This document shows, piece after piece, positions 9,042 to 17,579 of a stretch of 64,000 bases of DNA. The stretch covers positions 519,501 to 583,500 of the forward strand of contig NZ_JACVAK010000003.1 of assembly GCF_014851805.1 (NCBI RefSeq). The letters run 5' to 3'. This DNA is from Pseudoxanthomonas sp. PXM02 (lineage in GTDB: Bacteria; Pseudomonadota; Gammaproteobacteria; Xanthomonadales; Xanthomonadaceae). The notes below the pieces were generated by a model. That model was not told the DNA's origin and did no database searches. It worked only from the letters and a program-made list of their open reading frames with translations. The translations under genes and the position numbers were made by a program. Each line of letters starts with the position of its first letter. Position 1 is the first letter of the stretch.

Positions 9042-9092
9042 TCCATCGCGGCACGGGCTTGCAATCGCCCGGGCCGCCGCCAGAACTGGTTC

Positions 9093-9872
9093 ATGGACCT
9101 GCATCCCGACGACCCGGCGTACGACCCGGACAGCCAGCAGCGCTACGACCGCAAGCGCATCCTGCGGGCGCTCAACCTGAGCCTGGCCTTCGTGCTGGTG
9201 CTGGCCATCGTGTACTCGGCGCAGGGCAGCTTCGACCTGCGGCCCTTCACCATCTCGCCGCTGTCGACAGAAGGTCTGCTCGGCATCCTCACCGCGCCGC
9301 TGCTGCACGGTTCGCTGGAACACATCGCGGCGAACGCGTCGGCCTTGCTGATCCTCGGCACGCTCGCCGGCGCGGTCTATCCGCGCGCGACGCTGTGGGC
9401 GATTCCGCTGGTGTGGCTGGGTTCCGGCCTGGGGCCCTGGCTGCTGGCCGATCCCGGCACGCATACGCTGGGCGCCAGCGGCCTGACCCACGGCCTGATG
9501 TTCATGATCTTCATGCTGGGCCTGCTGCGCCGCGACCGCGCGGCGATCGCGGCCGGCATGATCGCCTTCCTGTTCTACGGCGGCATGGTGCTGACCATCC
9601 TGCCACGCGAAGCCGGTGTGTCGTGGCAGGCGCACCTGGGCGGTGCCGTCGCGGGCCTGATCGCGGCATTCCTGTTCCGTCGCCTCGATCCCGAATTGCC
9701 GCGCAAGAAGTACAGCTGGGAGATCGAGGAAGAGGAAGCGGCCGCCCGCGGCGAGGACGAACTCGAACTGCCGGCGCCGCGCGAAGTCCCGCTGCTGTGG
9801 GTGCGTCCGGAACACCCGGAAGAGGAACAGCGCGGCGTCGTGCTCAATTTCCCGCCGCGCAAGCAGGAATGA
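9093..9872 (+). CDS. Rhomboid family intramembrane serine protease
   Basis: A 259-residue rhomboid protease with six or seven membrane helices. The catalytic residues can be seen: HGSLEHIAANAS carries the His and Asn of helix 2, GASGLTHG carries the nucleophilic serine, and SWQAHLGGAVAG carries the active-site histidine. After the membrane domain there is an unusual cytoplasmic tail of about 55 residues that is strongly acidic (EIEEEEAAARGEDELEL) and then ends in a basic, proline-containing segment. Substrates are unknown. Length fits the short prokaryotic rhomboids. It follows terC on the same strand with a 90-base gap containing a hairpin, so it is probably transcribed separately. Confidence 0.9.
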   Translation: MDLHPDDPAYDPDSQQRYDRKRILRALNLSLAFVLVLAIVYSAQGSFDLRPFTISPLSTEGLLGILTAPLLHGSLEHIAANASALLILGTLAGAVYPRATLWAIPLVWLGSGLGPWLLADPGTHTLGASGLTHGLMFMIFMLGLLRRDRAAIAAGMIAFLFYGGMVLTILPREAGVSWQAHLGGAVAGLIAAFLFRRLDPELPRKKYSWEIEEEEAAARGEDELELPAPREVPLLWVRPEHPEEEQRGVVLNFPPRKQE

Positions 9873-9925
9873 ACCCGCGGCTATAGTGGCGGTCCCGCCC
9901 GCGTGGCGACGACCGTGGAGTGCCC

Positions 9926-11050
9926 GTGCCCCGCTTCGCCACCTGCCTGCTGGCGCTGATCGCGCTGCTGCCTTTCACCGGCAACGCCGAGACAAACGCC
10001 GAAACACCTGTGCACCGTCCCATCGTGATCGGTTACGTGATGGACGGCGCCACGTTGCCACCCATCGATGCACGCAAGCTGGATGCGATCAACTTCGCGT
10101 TCGCGCACGTCAACGAGGCACATGAGATCTTCCTGCGTGGCGACACGGCAACGCCCGCGCTCGCGGGCCTCAATGCACTGAAAGCCGACAATCCCGACCT
10201 GAAGCTGCTGCTGTCAGTCGGCGGCTGGGGATCGGGCCACTTCTCCGAAGCGGCGGCGAACGACACCGCACGCGCCGCATTCGCCGAGAGCGCCGCACGG
10301 CTGGTCGTGCAGCACAGGCTGGACGGCATCGACATCGATTGGGAGTACCCCACCCTGCCCGGCCCGGGCATCAGCCACAGTCCGGCCGACCGCGACAACT
10401 TCACCCGGATGCTGCAGGCCGTGCGCAACCAGCTTGATGCGCTCGGCAAGAAGGATGGACACCACTATCTGCTGACGATCGCGGCCGCGGACGGCGAAGC
10501 AGCACGCGGGCTCGACCTGCCACGCATCGTGCCGTTGCTGGACTGGATCAACCTGATGACCTACGACTTCTTCGGCAGCCTGACGCCGGTGACGGGCCAT
10601 CATGCGGCGCTCGGTCGCTCAGCCAGTGCCCCGGCAGATGCACGCACGACGATCGCGGCCGTGGACGAATTCCTGGCCGGTGGCGTGCCCCCCGCGAAGC
10701 TCAACGTCGGCGCCGCGTTCTACGGGCGCAAGTTCGTGCGTGTACAGCGCGCGAACCACGGCCTGCATCAGGCCTACGGTGAGCATGCGGCGTTCCTGTC
10801 GTGGCGCGAACTGCAGGCCGACTACATCGACCGCAACGGCTATGTGCGTCACTGGGACAAGGAGGCACAGGCGGCGTGGCTATGGAACGAGGCCGACGCG
10901 AGCTTCGTCACGTACGAGAGTCCGGAAGCACTGCGTGCGAAGGCCGCCTTCGTGCGCGAGCGCGGCCTGGGAGGCGTGATGTACTGGGAACACCGCCAGG
11001 ACGACGGCACCCTGCTCGACGCGCTGCGCGACGGCCTGTACGGCCCATGA
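9926..11050 (+). CDS. Secreted glycoside hydrolase family 18 protein (chitinase-like)
   Basis: About 374 residues. A signal peptide ends near Ala21. The mature protein is a TIM barrel of glycoside hydrolase family 18, shown by LLLSVGGWG (SxGG motif) and by DGIDIDWEYP, the DxxDxDxE active site with catalytic Glu140 and the substrate-assisted mechanism of the family. Later blocks INLMTYDFFG and GGVMYWEHRQDD also match. The enzyme should cleave beta-1,4-N-acetylglucosamine polymers; no chitin-binding module is attached. The start was placed at GTG 9926 because GTGGAG lies five bases before it; another GTG is at 9920. It is convergent with the TonB-dependent receptor gene, which might take up the products. 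Confidence 0.88.
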   Translation: MPRFATCLLALIALLPFTGNAETNAETPVHRPIVIGYVMDGATLPPIDARKLDAINFAFAHVNEAHEIFLRGDTATPALAGLNALKADNPDLKLLLSVGGWGSGHFSEAAANDTARAAFAESAARLVVQHRLDGIDIDWEYPTLPGPGISHSPADRDNFTRMLQAVRNQLDALGKKDGHHYLLTIAAADGEAARGLDLPRIVPLLDWINLMTYDFFGSLTPVTGHHAALGRSASAPADARTTIAAVDEFLAGGVPPAKLNVGAAFYGRKFVRVQRANHGLHQAYGEHAAFLSWRELQADYIDRNGYVRHWDKEAQAAWLWNEADASFVTYESPEALRAKAAFVRERGLGGVMYWEHRQDDGTLLDALRDGLYGP

Positions 11051-11056
11051 CGAGAA

Positions 11057-11084
11057 AAGGCGCCACCCGCGAGGATGGCGCCTT
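11057..11084 (-). terminator. Terminator between GH18 gene and TonB-dependent receptor
   Basis: Perfect nine-base stem AAGGCGCCA / TGGCGCCTT. On the minus strand the hairpin is followed by TTTTCTCG, so it mainly ends the receptor transcript; on the plus strand the T run is short. Confidence 0.75.
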
Positions 11085-11122
11085 CCGTCGATGCAGAGTT
11101 CCCGTGAAAGGGAACCGCCGGA

Positions 11123-13408
11123 TCAGAACTTCGCGCTGAACTCCACACCCACCGTGCGCGGCTCGTTGATGAAGCCGGTCAAGTTGTTGAAGTCGATGCC
11201 GCCGACGATGCGACGCTGGTCGGTGATGTTGCGGCCGAACAGTGCGACCTCGTAGTCGCCGTAGCCCCAGCCGTAGCCCACGCGCAGGCCGCCTTCCAGC
11301 GTCGACTTGCCGGTGAACTCGATCGAGTCGTACAGGAAGAAGTTCACTTCACTGCGGTAGGCCCAGTCGGTGTAGACGTACAGCTCGCTGCCGTCGCCCA
11401 GGCCGAAGCTGTAGCGCGCGGTCAGGTTGTGCACCCACTTCGGCGCCTGCGGCAGGTCGTTGCCATCGATCAGCGCCAGTCCGCCGGCGGTGCGCGGATC
11501 AGTGACAGTGCACGCGGCGCACACGGCGACGGCCAGGTCTTCGTCCTGGATTTCGGTGTCGTTGTAGCTGCTGCCCAGGGTCACCAGCAGGTTGTCCAGC
11601 ACGTAGGCCTGGAAGTCCAGCTCGAAGCCCTTGCCCACCGACTTCTCGGCGTTGAGCAGGATGTTGGCGTTGGCCGCGCCACCGACGGCAGTCAGCTGCT
11701 GGTCCTTGACGCGGTAGTAGTACACGCCGGCGCTGAGGCGCGCGCGCTTGTCCCAGAAGTCCGCCTTCACGCCCGTCTCGACCGACGTGACGGTCTCGGG
11801 GTCGGCAACCGACTTGGCATTGAACGCACCCGCGCTCTGGATGCTGCTGCCACGGAAACCGGTGGCGGCACGCGCATACAGATTGACGTCGTCGCTGACC
11901 GCGTACGTGGCCGACAGGTCCCAGTTGAACTTCTTATCTTCCGGCGATGCGGACAGGTCGCCGTCGGGCTCCAGCGCCGTCAGCTGCGCCAGCGTGCACT
12001 TGCCCGCCAGCACGCAGGCGGCGAAGCCGGTGTTCCAGTAGTCCTCGACCGTCAGCTTCTTCTCGTCGACGGTGTAGCGCAGGCCTGCACGCAGTTCCAA
12101 CTTGTCAGTCGCCTGCCACGTCGCCGCGCCGAACACGGCCCACGCATCGTTGGTCTGGCGGATGCGCTGGTAGCCGTCCTGTGCGCTGTTGTTGAGCGAG
12201 TCGTAGCTGAAGCTTTCGACGCGGTAGTCTTCCTTGAAATAGAACACGCCGGCCTGCCAGTTCCACGGTCCCGCGTAATTGGACTCGATGCGGAATTCCT
12301 GCGTCCACTGCGAGTGGTCCGGGATGCCATCGGCCGTTTCCGACGCGAACGGGATCACGCCGGGACCGGAGTCGGGCAGGAAGGACGCGCCGTAGCCACC
12401 GTCGATGTCGCCGCGGTTGATCGTCTCGACGCTCTCGTAGCCGGTGATCGAATACAGCGTGTAGTCGCCCACGTTCCAGTTGAGGCGTGCGCTGGCGCCC
12501 TGCGACTCCAGCTCGGAGTAGTTCAGGCCATCCTGCGAGACCTTGTCTTCGTCGAAGCCGGGGACGAAGTTGTTGGTGCCGGGCTGGATGATGTTGGCGC
12601 GGAACAGGCGGGCCGTGCCGTTGAGCTTGCGCGCATGCGCATTGAGCAGCGCTTCGAAGCCATCGCCTTCGTACAGGAACTGCACGCGGCCGGCGGACTC
12701 GTCGTAGCCTTCGAAGCCGTCGTTCGGACCCGGGTAGGTGTTGGTGACCCAGTCGTCACGGCGCTGGTACAGCACTGACGCGCGCGCCGACCAGTTCTGG
12801 CTCAGCGCACCACCGACCGCACCTTCCAGGTTCCACATGTTGTCGCTGCCGACGCCGACCTTGCCGTAGCCGCTGGTCTCCTGCGACGGCTTGGCCGATT
12901 CGAACTTCACCACGCCGGCCGGCGTATTGCGGCCGAACAGCGAACCCTGCGGACCGCGCAACACTTCCACCTGCTCCAGGTCGAACAGCGGGAAGCCCTT
13001 CAGGATCGGGTTTTCCTGCACCACGTCGTCGTACACCAGCGAGACCGGCTGCGAGGTGTTGAGGCGGAAGTCGGTGTTGCCGTAGCCGCGGATATAGAAG
13101 CGCGGGAACGCGCGGCCGAACGAGGACTCGATGTTGAGGCTGGGCACGCGTCCGGACAGGAAGCGGATGTCGGTACCGCCGGAAGCCAGCACGCCGAGCT
13201 GTTCGCCGTTGACCGTGCTGATGGAGACCGGTACGTCCTGGATGTTCTCGACCTTGCGCTGCGCGGTGACCTGCACGGTGTCGAGCGTGGCGGCGTCGGT
13301 GGCGGCGGGTGCCGACTCCTGGGCGAAAGCGGTGCCGAAGGGCAGCAGCGCGGCGATGGCAAAGGCGAGGCGATGCGGCCGGACAGCGGCCGGGCGGACT
13401 GGGGACAT
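11123..13408 (-). CDS. TonB-dependent outer membrane receptor
   Basis: A 761-residue outer-membrane receptor. A signal peptide ends at about Ala29, followed by a TonB-box region (DTVQVTAQRK), a plug domain with DVPVSISTVNGEQL, IRGYGN and VEVLRGPQGSLFGRNTPAGVV, and a 22-strand barrel closing with VGVEFSAKF and a terminal phenylalanine. The wording is typical of the large xanthomonad receptor family; related proteins import iron chelates, cobalamin or carbohydrates, and the ligand is not evident. It lies next to a secreted GH18 glycosidase on the opposite strand, which raises the possibility of a chito-oligosaccharide ligand (inference only). A palindrome 58 bases upstream may be its operator. 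Energy would come from the TonB-ExbBD system at 35-37 kb. Confidence 0.93.
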   Translation of the reverse strand: MSPVRPAAVRPHRLAFAIAALLPFGTAFAQESAPAATDAATLDTVQVTAQRKVENIQDVPVSISTVNGEQLGVLASGGTDIRFLSGRVPSLNIESSFGRAFPRFYIRGYGNTDFRLNTSQPVSLVYDDVVQENPILKGFPLFDLEQVEVLRGPQGSLFGRNTPAGVVKFESAKPSQETSGYGKVGVGSDNMWNLEGAVGGALSQNWSARASVLYQRRDDWVTNTYPGPNDGFEGYDESAGRVQFLYEGDGFEALLNAHARKLNGTARLFRANIIQPGTNNFVPGFDEDKVSQDGLNYSELESQGASARLNWNVGDYTLYSITGYESVETINRGDIDGGYGASFLPDSGPGVIPFASETADGIPDHSQWTQEFRIESNYAGPWNWQAGVFYFKEDYRVESFSYDSLNNSAQDGYQRIRQTNDAWAVFGAATWQATDKLELRAGLRYTVDEKKLTVEDYWNTGFAACVLAGKCTLAQLTALEPDGDLSASPEDKKFNWDLSATYAVSDDVNLYARAATGFRGSSIQSAGAFNAKSVADPETVTSVETGVKADFWDKRARLSAGVYYYRVKDQQLTAVGGAANANILLNAEKSVGKGFELDFQAYVLDNLLVTLGSSYNDTEIQDEDLAVAVCAACTVTDPRTAGGLALIDGNDLPQAPKWVHNLTARYSFGLGDGSELYVYTDWAYRSEVNFFLYDSIEFTGKSTLEGGLRVGYGWGYGDYEVALFGRNITDQRRIVGGIDFNNLTGFINEPRTVGVEFSAKF

Positions 13409-13465
13409 GGCGGTGGCTTTCCGAGTGGGTGGGAGTCGGGGCGCGCGGCGGCGCTAGCACGCGAA

Positions 13466-13483
13466 TGTTGCATTACAGCAACA
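13466..13483. promoter_or_regulatory. Palindrome upstream of the TonB-dependent receptor (possible operator)
   Basis: TGTTGC and GCAACA form a perfect six-base inverted repeat around a six-base AT-rich centre, 58 bases upstream of the receptor ATG. It has the size and spacing of a repressor or activator site. No regulator gene is adjacent. Confidence 0.4.
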
Positions 13484-13671
13484 AGGGGGGCAATGGCCGG
13501 AAGTCCCCCTGCCGACGAAGGTAACGGTGGTTGCCCGAATCGCACCGCCTTTCCGTACCCGGGCCGCCCCTGCGGTACGTTCAGGTAGCCGCACCATGAC
13601 CGCCGGCAGATGACGGGACGCCCGGCCCGACGGCTAGACTCGGCGCCCTCTCCCGCCTCCGGATTGCCGTC

Positions 13672-14691
13672 ATGAGCCAGTGGTTCTTCCATACCCCCGC
13701 CGACAACCAGCGCCACGGTCCGCTGGACGAAATGGCGGCCCGCGACTTCGCCCGGCGCTCGCCCGCCGCCCTGGCCTGGCGCGAAGGCATGCGCGAGTGG
13801 AAGCCGGTGCGCGAGCTGCCCGAACTTGCCGCCGCCGCAGCGCCTCCGGCGCACCTGCCGCCACTGCCCGGGAGCGGTGCCCGCAAGGTCGCCGACGAGA
13901 TCGATTTCCGCATCGTGGGCGGCGACATGCAGTTCGTCGAAGTGGAACTGGATCCGGGCGAGAGCGCCATCGCCGAAGCCGGCGCGTTGATGTTCAAGGA
14001 CAGCGCCGTGCAGATGGACACCGTGTTCGGCGACGGCTCGCATAGCGGCCAGGGCGGCGGCCTGATGGACAAGCTGTTCTCCGCCGGCAAGCGCGTGCTA
14101 ACCGGCGAAAGCCTGTTCACCACGTTGTACACGCACACGGGCCAGGGCAAGGCGAAGGTCGCCTTCGCCGCGCCCTACCCCGGCACCGTGCTGGCGATGA
14201 AGCTGGACGAACACGGCGGCCGTCTGATCTGCCAGAAGGACAGCTTCCTTGCGGGCGCACGCGGCGTATCGATCGGCATCCACTTCCAGCGCAAGATCCT
14301 CACCGGCCTGTTCGGCGGCGAGGGTTTCATCATGCAGAAGCTGGAAGGCGATGGCTGGGTGTTCGTGCACGCCGGCGGCACCGTGGTGGAGCGCGAACTG
14401 AAGGTCGGCGAGCGCATCGACGTGGACACCGGCTGCGTGGTGGCCTACCACGCCAGCGTCAACATGGACGTGCGGCCGGTCAGCGGCATCAAGAGCATGT
14501 TCTTCGGCGGCGAAGGCGTGTTCCTCGCCACGCTGACAGGCCCGGGCAAAGTGTGGCTGCAGTCGCTGCCGTTCTCGCGCCTGGCCGGCCGCATGCTGCA
14601 GGCCGCGCCGCAGGGGGGCGGTCAGAACCGCGGCGAGGGTTCGGTGCTCGGCGGCCTGGGCCGCATGCTGGACGGCGACAACAGCTTCTGA
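13672..14691 (+). CDS. GYF_2/DUF4339 domain plus AIM24 (TIGR00266) family protein
   Basis: A 339-residue protein in two parts. Residues 1-50 look like a GYF_2 (DUF4339) domain, with WFFHTPADNQRHGPLDE and WREGMREWKPVRELPEL. After an Ala/Pro-rich linker, the remainder is an AIM24-like beta-sandwich (TIGR00266), with EVELDPGESAIAEAGALMF, RKILTGLFGGEGF and MDVRPVSGIKSMFFGGEG. AIM24 relatives are widespread and poorly understood; the mitochondrial one supports inner-membrane organisation. There is no signal peptide. The last 30 residues are Gly-rich. The start is the first ATG before the GYF-like domain. It precedes the patatin gene on the same strand by 79 bases. Confidence 0.87.
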   Translation: MSQWFFHTPADNQRHGPLDEMAARDFARRSPAALAWREGMREWKPVRELPELAAAAAPPAHLPPLPGSGARKVADEIDFRIVGGDMQFVEVELDPGESAIAEAGALMFKDSAVQMDTVFGDGSHSGQGGGLMDKLFSAGKRVLTGESLFTTLYTHTGQGKAKVAFAAPYPGTVLAMKLDEHGGRLICQKDSFLAGARGVSIGIHFQRKILTGLFGGEGFIMQKLEGDGWVFVHAGGTVVERELKVGERIDVDTGCVVAYHASVNMDVRPVSGIKSMFFGGEGVFLATLTGPGKVWLQSLPFSRLAGRMLQAAPQGGGQNRGEGSVLGGLGRMLDGDNSF

Positions 14692-14770
14692 AGACGCGAC
14701 CGCGGTTGGTCTTCGTTTCGGCGTCGCCCTGTATGCTCCGCCGCTGGTCGCCCCACCCCACCCTGCCCCC

Positions 14771-15808
14771 ATGCACCTGATCCGTCGCTCGCGTCCTTTC
14801 TTGCTCGCCTTCTGCGCCGTCCTGCTGGCCGCGTGCGGCGGCGACAACGTCAAGCCCGCGCCGCCACCGGTGCCGGTCGCGACGGTGCCGCCGGCGCCCA
14901 AGGTCAAGGTGGGCATCGCATTGGGCGGTGGCGCGGCAAAAGGCTTCGCGCATATCGGCGTGATCAAGATGCTGGAAGCCAACGGCATCGAGCCGGTGGT
15001 CGTGTCGGGCACCAGTGCTGGCAGCGTCGTCGGCGCGCTGTATGCCAGCGGCATGGACCCGTTCCAGATGCAGAAGCAGGCCTTCTCGCTGGACGAAGCC
15101 AGCATCCGCGACGTGCGGCTGTTCTCCGGTGGCCTGGTGCAGGGCCAGAAGCTGCAGGACTACGTCAACGACCTGGTCGGCAAGCGCACCATCCAGCAAT
15201 TGAAGAAGCCGTTCGCCGCTGTGTCCACGCAGCTTGAGAACGGCGAGCGCACGGTGTTCGTGCGTGGCAACACCGGCCAGGCGGTGCGCGCATCGAGCAG
15301 CATCCCGGGCGTGTTCGAGCCGGTGGTGATCGGCAAGGCCAGCTATGTGGATGGCGGCGTGGTCAGCCCGGTGCCGGTGGATGCCGCGCGCCAGCTGGGC
15401 GCCGACTTCGTCATCGCGGTGGACATCTCCACCAAGGCGCCCGGCACCAAGCCCGGCAGCATGCTGGGCATCGTCAACCAGTCCATCAGCATCATGGGCC
15501 AGCGCCTGGGCGAACAGGAACTGGCGCGCGCCGACATCGTCATCCGTCCGAAGGTCAACGACATCGGCCCGGCCGACTTCGAGCAGAAGAACAACGCCAT
15601 CCTTGAGGGCGAACGCGCCGCGCTGGCGGCGATGCCGCAGATCAAGGCCAAGCTCGCCGAACTGCAACGCACCCGCACGGCCGCACACGCTGCGAAGCAT
15701 GCACCGCCGAAGCCCGATCCGCGCTGCCTGGAAGAACCCTCGCGGCTGGGCCGCCTGTTCGGTCGCGACGTGAAGTGCGATGCCGCCGGGCAACCGGTGA
15801 AACCGTAA
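14771..15808 (+). CDS. Patatin-like phospholipase lipoprotein
   Basis: A 345-residue lipoprotein with lipobox LLAAC (Cys22), a short proline-rich spacer and a patatin-like acyl hydrolase domain. The oxyanion loop GGGAAKGF (52-59), the nucleophile elbow GTSAG with Ser82, and the catalytic aspartate in VDGG (Asp194) are all intact, so the Ser-Asp dyad should be active. It is related to RssA-type proteins but, unlike RssA, it is exported and probably tethered to a membrane, where it could hydrolyse phospholipids or other acyl esters. The last 50 residues are basic with two cysteines. It is convergent with the HD-domain gene, the stop codons lying five bases apart. Confidence 0.9.
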   Translation: MHLIRRSRPFLLAFCAVLLAACGGDNVKPAPPPVPVATVPPAPKVKVGIALGGGAAKGFAHIGVIKMLEANGIEPVVVSGTSAGSVVGALYASGMDPFQMQKQAFSLDEASIRDVRLFSGGLVQGQKLQDYVNDLVGKRTIQQLKKPFAAVSTQLENGERTVFVRGNTGQAVRASSSIPGVFEPVVIGKASYVDGGVVSPVPVDAARQLGADFVIAVDISTKAPGTKPGSMLGIVNQSISIMGQRLGEQELARADIVIRPKVNDIGPADFEQKNNAILEGERAALAAMPQIKAKLAELQRTRTAAHAAKHAPPKPDPRCLEEPSRLGRLFGRDVKCDAAGQPVKP

Positions 15809-15812
15809 TCGT

Positions 15813-16424
15813 CTAGGACGTCACGCGACGCAGGTTGTCGCGTGCCCTCGCCTCCAGCGCATCGTGGAAATGCGGCATGCTGTAGATCGCCGGACGTTCC
15901 ATGAAGCCGAGCAGGATCTCCTTCCGCTTGCGACGGAACAGGAACCCCGGCACGTAACTGTATTCCTTGCGGATCTGCTGTTCGTACTCGTCGAAGCGTG
16001 CGCGCTCCGCGCCGAGGATCGACAGGTCGATATCGACCAGCAGCTGCTCATCGCGGCCCGACGGCACCGCGGTATGCCGCGTTGCCATCACCAGGTCATG
16101 CACATGCCGGACAGACTCGCCCGGGACACCGGCTGCAAGTAGCGCATCGCGCGCCCAGTCGGCGCTGCGCTGTTCGTTGTCGTGGCCTTTGACGTCGTAG
16201 ATAGCGTCGTGGAACCACAGCGCCATCTCGACCGCATGCGGGTGGTCCGCGAGTACCTGGGCGTCATCGAAGGCCGCCAGGCATTCACCGAGGTGCTGGA
16301 GCGTGTGGTAATGGCGCTGCGGTTCCGCGTAAGCGGTTTTCAGCTGTTCGAACAGCGCACCGCCCTCGCCCGGCGCGCCGATGCCGGTCCATGCGCGTTG
16401 CCAAGAGGTGAGGAAGAGATCCAT
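15813..16424 (-). CDS. HD-domain protein (predicted metal-dependent phosphohydrolase)
   Basis: A 203-residue protein of the HD superfamily branch that is often mislabelled in xanthomonads as an NMDA-receptor subunit. The metal-binding residues can be seen in HYHTLQH (around 38-44), in ALWFHDAIYD with His72-Asp73, in HVHDLVMATRH, and in the late aspartates LLVDIDLSILG. Substrate is unknown; HD proteins commonly cleave phosphate from nucleotides. The start was set at the ATG of MDLFLTSWQ because the sequence upstream overlaps the REP element at 16467-16537. Cytoplasmic, with no signal or membrane helix. Confidence 0.83.
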   Translation of the reverse strand: MDLFLTSWQRAWTGIGAPGEGGALFEQLKTAYAEPQRHYHTLQHLGECLAAFDDAQVLADHPHAVEMALWFHDAIYDVKGHDNEQRSADWARDALLAAGVPGESVRHVHDLVMATRHTAVPSGRDEQLLVDIDLSILGAERARFDEYEQQIRKEYSYVPGFLFRRKRKEILLGFMERPAIYSMPHFHDALEARARDNLRRVTS

Positions 16425-16466
16425 GGCGCAGTCTAGGGCGAAAGAGTTGCAAGCACCGGGAGTACA

Positions 16467-16537
16467 GGTGTGGGAGCGACGTAAGTCGCGATGAATTGCG
16501 ACGATACCGCCATCGCGACTTACGTCGCTCCCACACC
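16467..16537. repeat. REP-like palindrome, copy 2 (GTAAGT type)
   Basis: Perfect 27-base inverted arms, beginning GGTGTGGGAGCGACGTAAGT, with a 17-base loop. Its arms match copy 1 at 5885-5953, while the loop sequence differs. It lies between the HD-domain gene and the ABM-domain gene. Confidence 0.9.
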
Positions 16538-16551
16538 AATGTTCTGTGCGA

Positions 16552-16854
16552 TCACCGCGTGGACGGCAACCCATGCCCGCCCACCGGCACCGTCTCGACA
16601 TGGCTGTCGAAACCCGCGATCAGTGGCCGCGCTTTCGAGATGGCCTGCTGCACCGCCGGCAACGACAGCGATGCCTTGTGGCTGGCGGCATCGGTCCAGA
16701 CCTCGGTGATCCAGATCGCATCGGCGTCGGCCGGATCCTGCGCGATGACATAGCTCAGGCAGCCCGGCATGCCGTCCGTGCCCTCGAGCAGGATGGCAAG
16801 CAAGGCATCGCGTTGGCCGGGCGTGGCGCGCATCTTGCCGATCAGTCCGTACAT
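16552..16854 (-). CDS. Antibiotic biosynthesis monooxygenase (ABM) domain protein
   Basis: A 100-residue single-domain protein with the ferredoxin-like ABM fold, seen in MYGLIGKMRATPGQRDALL, the strand CLSYVIAQDPADADAIWITEVWTD and the helix HKASLSLPAVQQAISKARPLIAGF. Relatives such as YgiN act on quinols without a cofactor, or bind heme; many have no known substrate. The start ATG was chosen as the first methionine of the fold. It sits alone between a REP-like palindrome and the glycosyltransferase gene. Confidence 0.85.
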   Translation of the reverse strand: MYGLIGKMRATPGQRDALLAILLEGTDGMPGCLSYVIAQDPADADAIWITEVWTDAASHKASLSLPAVQQAISKARPLIAGFDSHVETVPVGGHGLPSTR

Positions 16855-16898
16855 CGGTGTTCTCCGTCGGAATGGCGTGCGTTGTAGCACACGCTCCG

Positions 16899-17579
16899 CT
16901 AGTCGCCCCACTTGGCCATGTAGCGTTCGTACCCCTTCTTCCATGGCGCCGACCCGAAGGCGCCGCCGCTCTGGTGGGTCAGGCTGATCGGCCAAGTCCC
17001 CAGGGCCAGTCCGGCCCCCCGGGCCGAACGGCAGAAGTCCATGTCGTAGAAATGGAAGGCGAAGCACGGATCGAACCGCACTCCTTTCTCGACGATGCGC
17101 GCACGGTTGGCTGCAAGGAACACGCCGTCCAGCAGCTCGCAGTCGGCGGGGACGTCACCGAAGTGGGATACCGCGCCGAACGGATAGGGCCCGTGCGCGA
17201 CCGCACCCGACAGATAGGCCTTGTCGTCCCACGCGAGCGAGGCATCGGCGAATGCCCAGGCGGTCTGTCCCGGTTGCCTGCGCCGGTTGCCCGCCACACC
17301 GACGATGTCGTAGCGACGGATCGCGTCTCCGATACGATCCGCCAGGAAGCAGTCATCCAGCCACACGTCGTCATGCACGAACAGCAGCACATCGCTGCCT
17401 TCGCTCTCCTCGATCGCCTGGTTGTAGACGTCGGGCAAGCCACGCTGGTTCTGGTAGGCGATCCGTCCGCGGATGCGGCCATCGAACGAGAGCCGGCGCA
17501 ACGACGCACCCAACGCGCTGCCTTCCCAGAACGCCTGCTCCGTCCGGCGTGTCGCAGAAGCGATCATGATCGACGTCAT
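16899..17579 (-). CDS. Family 2-like glycosyltransferase (StrF-type domain)
   Basis: A 226-residue protein that looks like a short GT-A glycosyltransferase of the StrF-like domain type. Visible are an N-terminal strand MTSIMIASATR, the NQRGLPDVYNQAIEES segment, the metal-binding motif VLLFVHDDVWLDD (HDD in place of the usual DDD/DxD), CELLDGVFLAANRA and FHFYDMDFCRSAR. Acceptor and sugar donor are unknown. Its ATG overlaps the Lrp stop codon (ATGA), so it is translationally coupled to an amino-acid-type regulator, which is an odd partner. It has no signal peptide and no obvious membrane helix. Confidence 0.8.
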   Translation of the reverse strand: MTSIMIASATRRTEQAFWEGSALGASLRRLSFDGRIRGRIAYQNQRGLPDVYNQAIEESEGSDVLLFVHDDVWLDDCFLADRIGDAIRRYDIVGVAGNRRRQPGQTAWAFADASLAWDDKAYLSGAVAHGPYPFGAVSHFGDVPADCELLDGVFLAANRARIVEKGVRFDPCFAFHFYDMDFCRSARGAGLALGTWPISLTHQSGGAFGSAPWKKGYERYMAKWGD

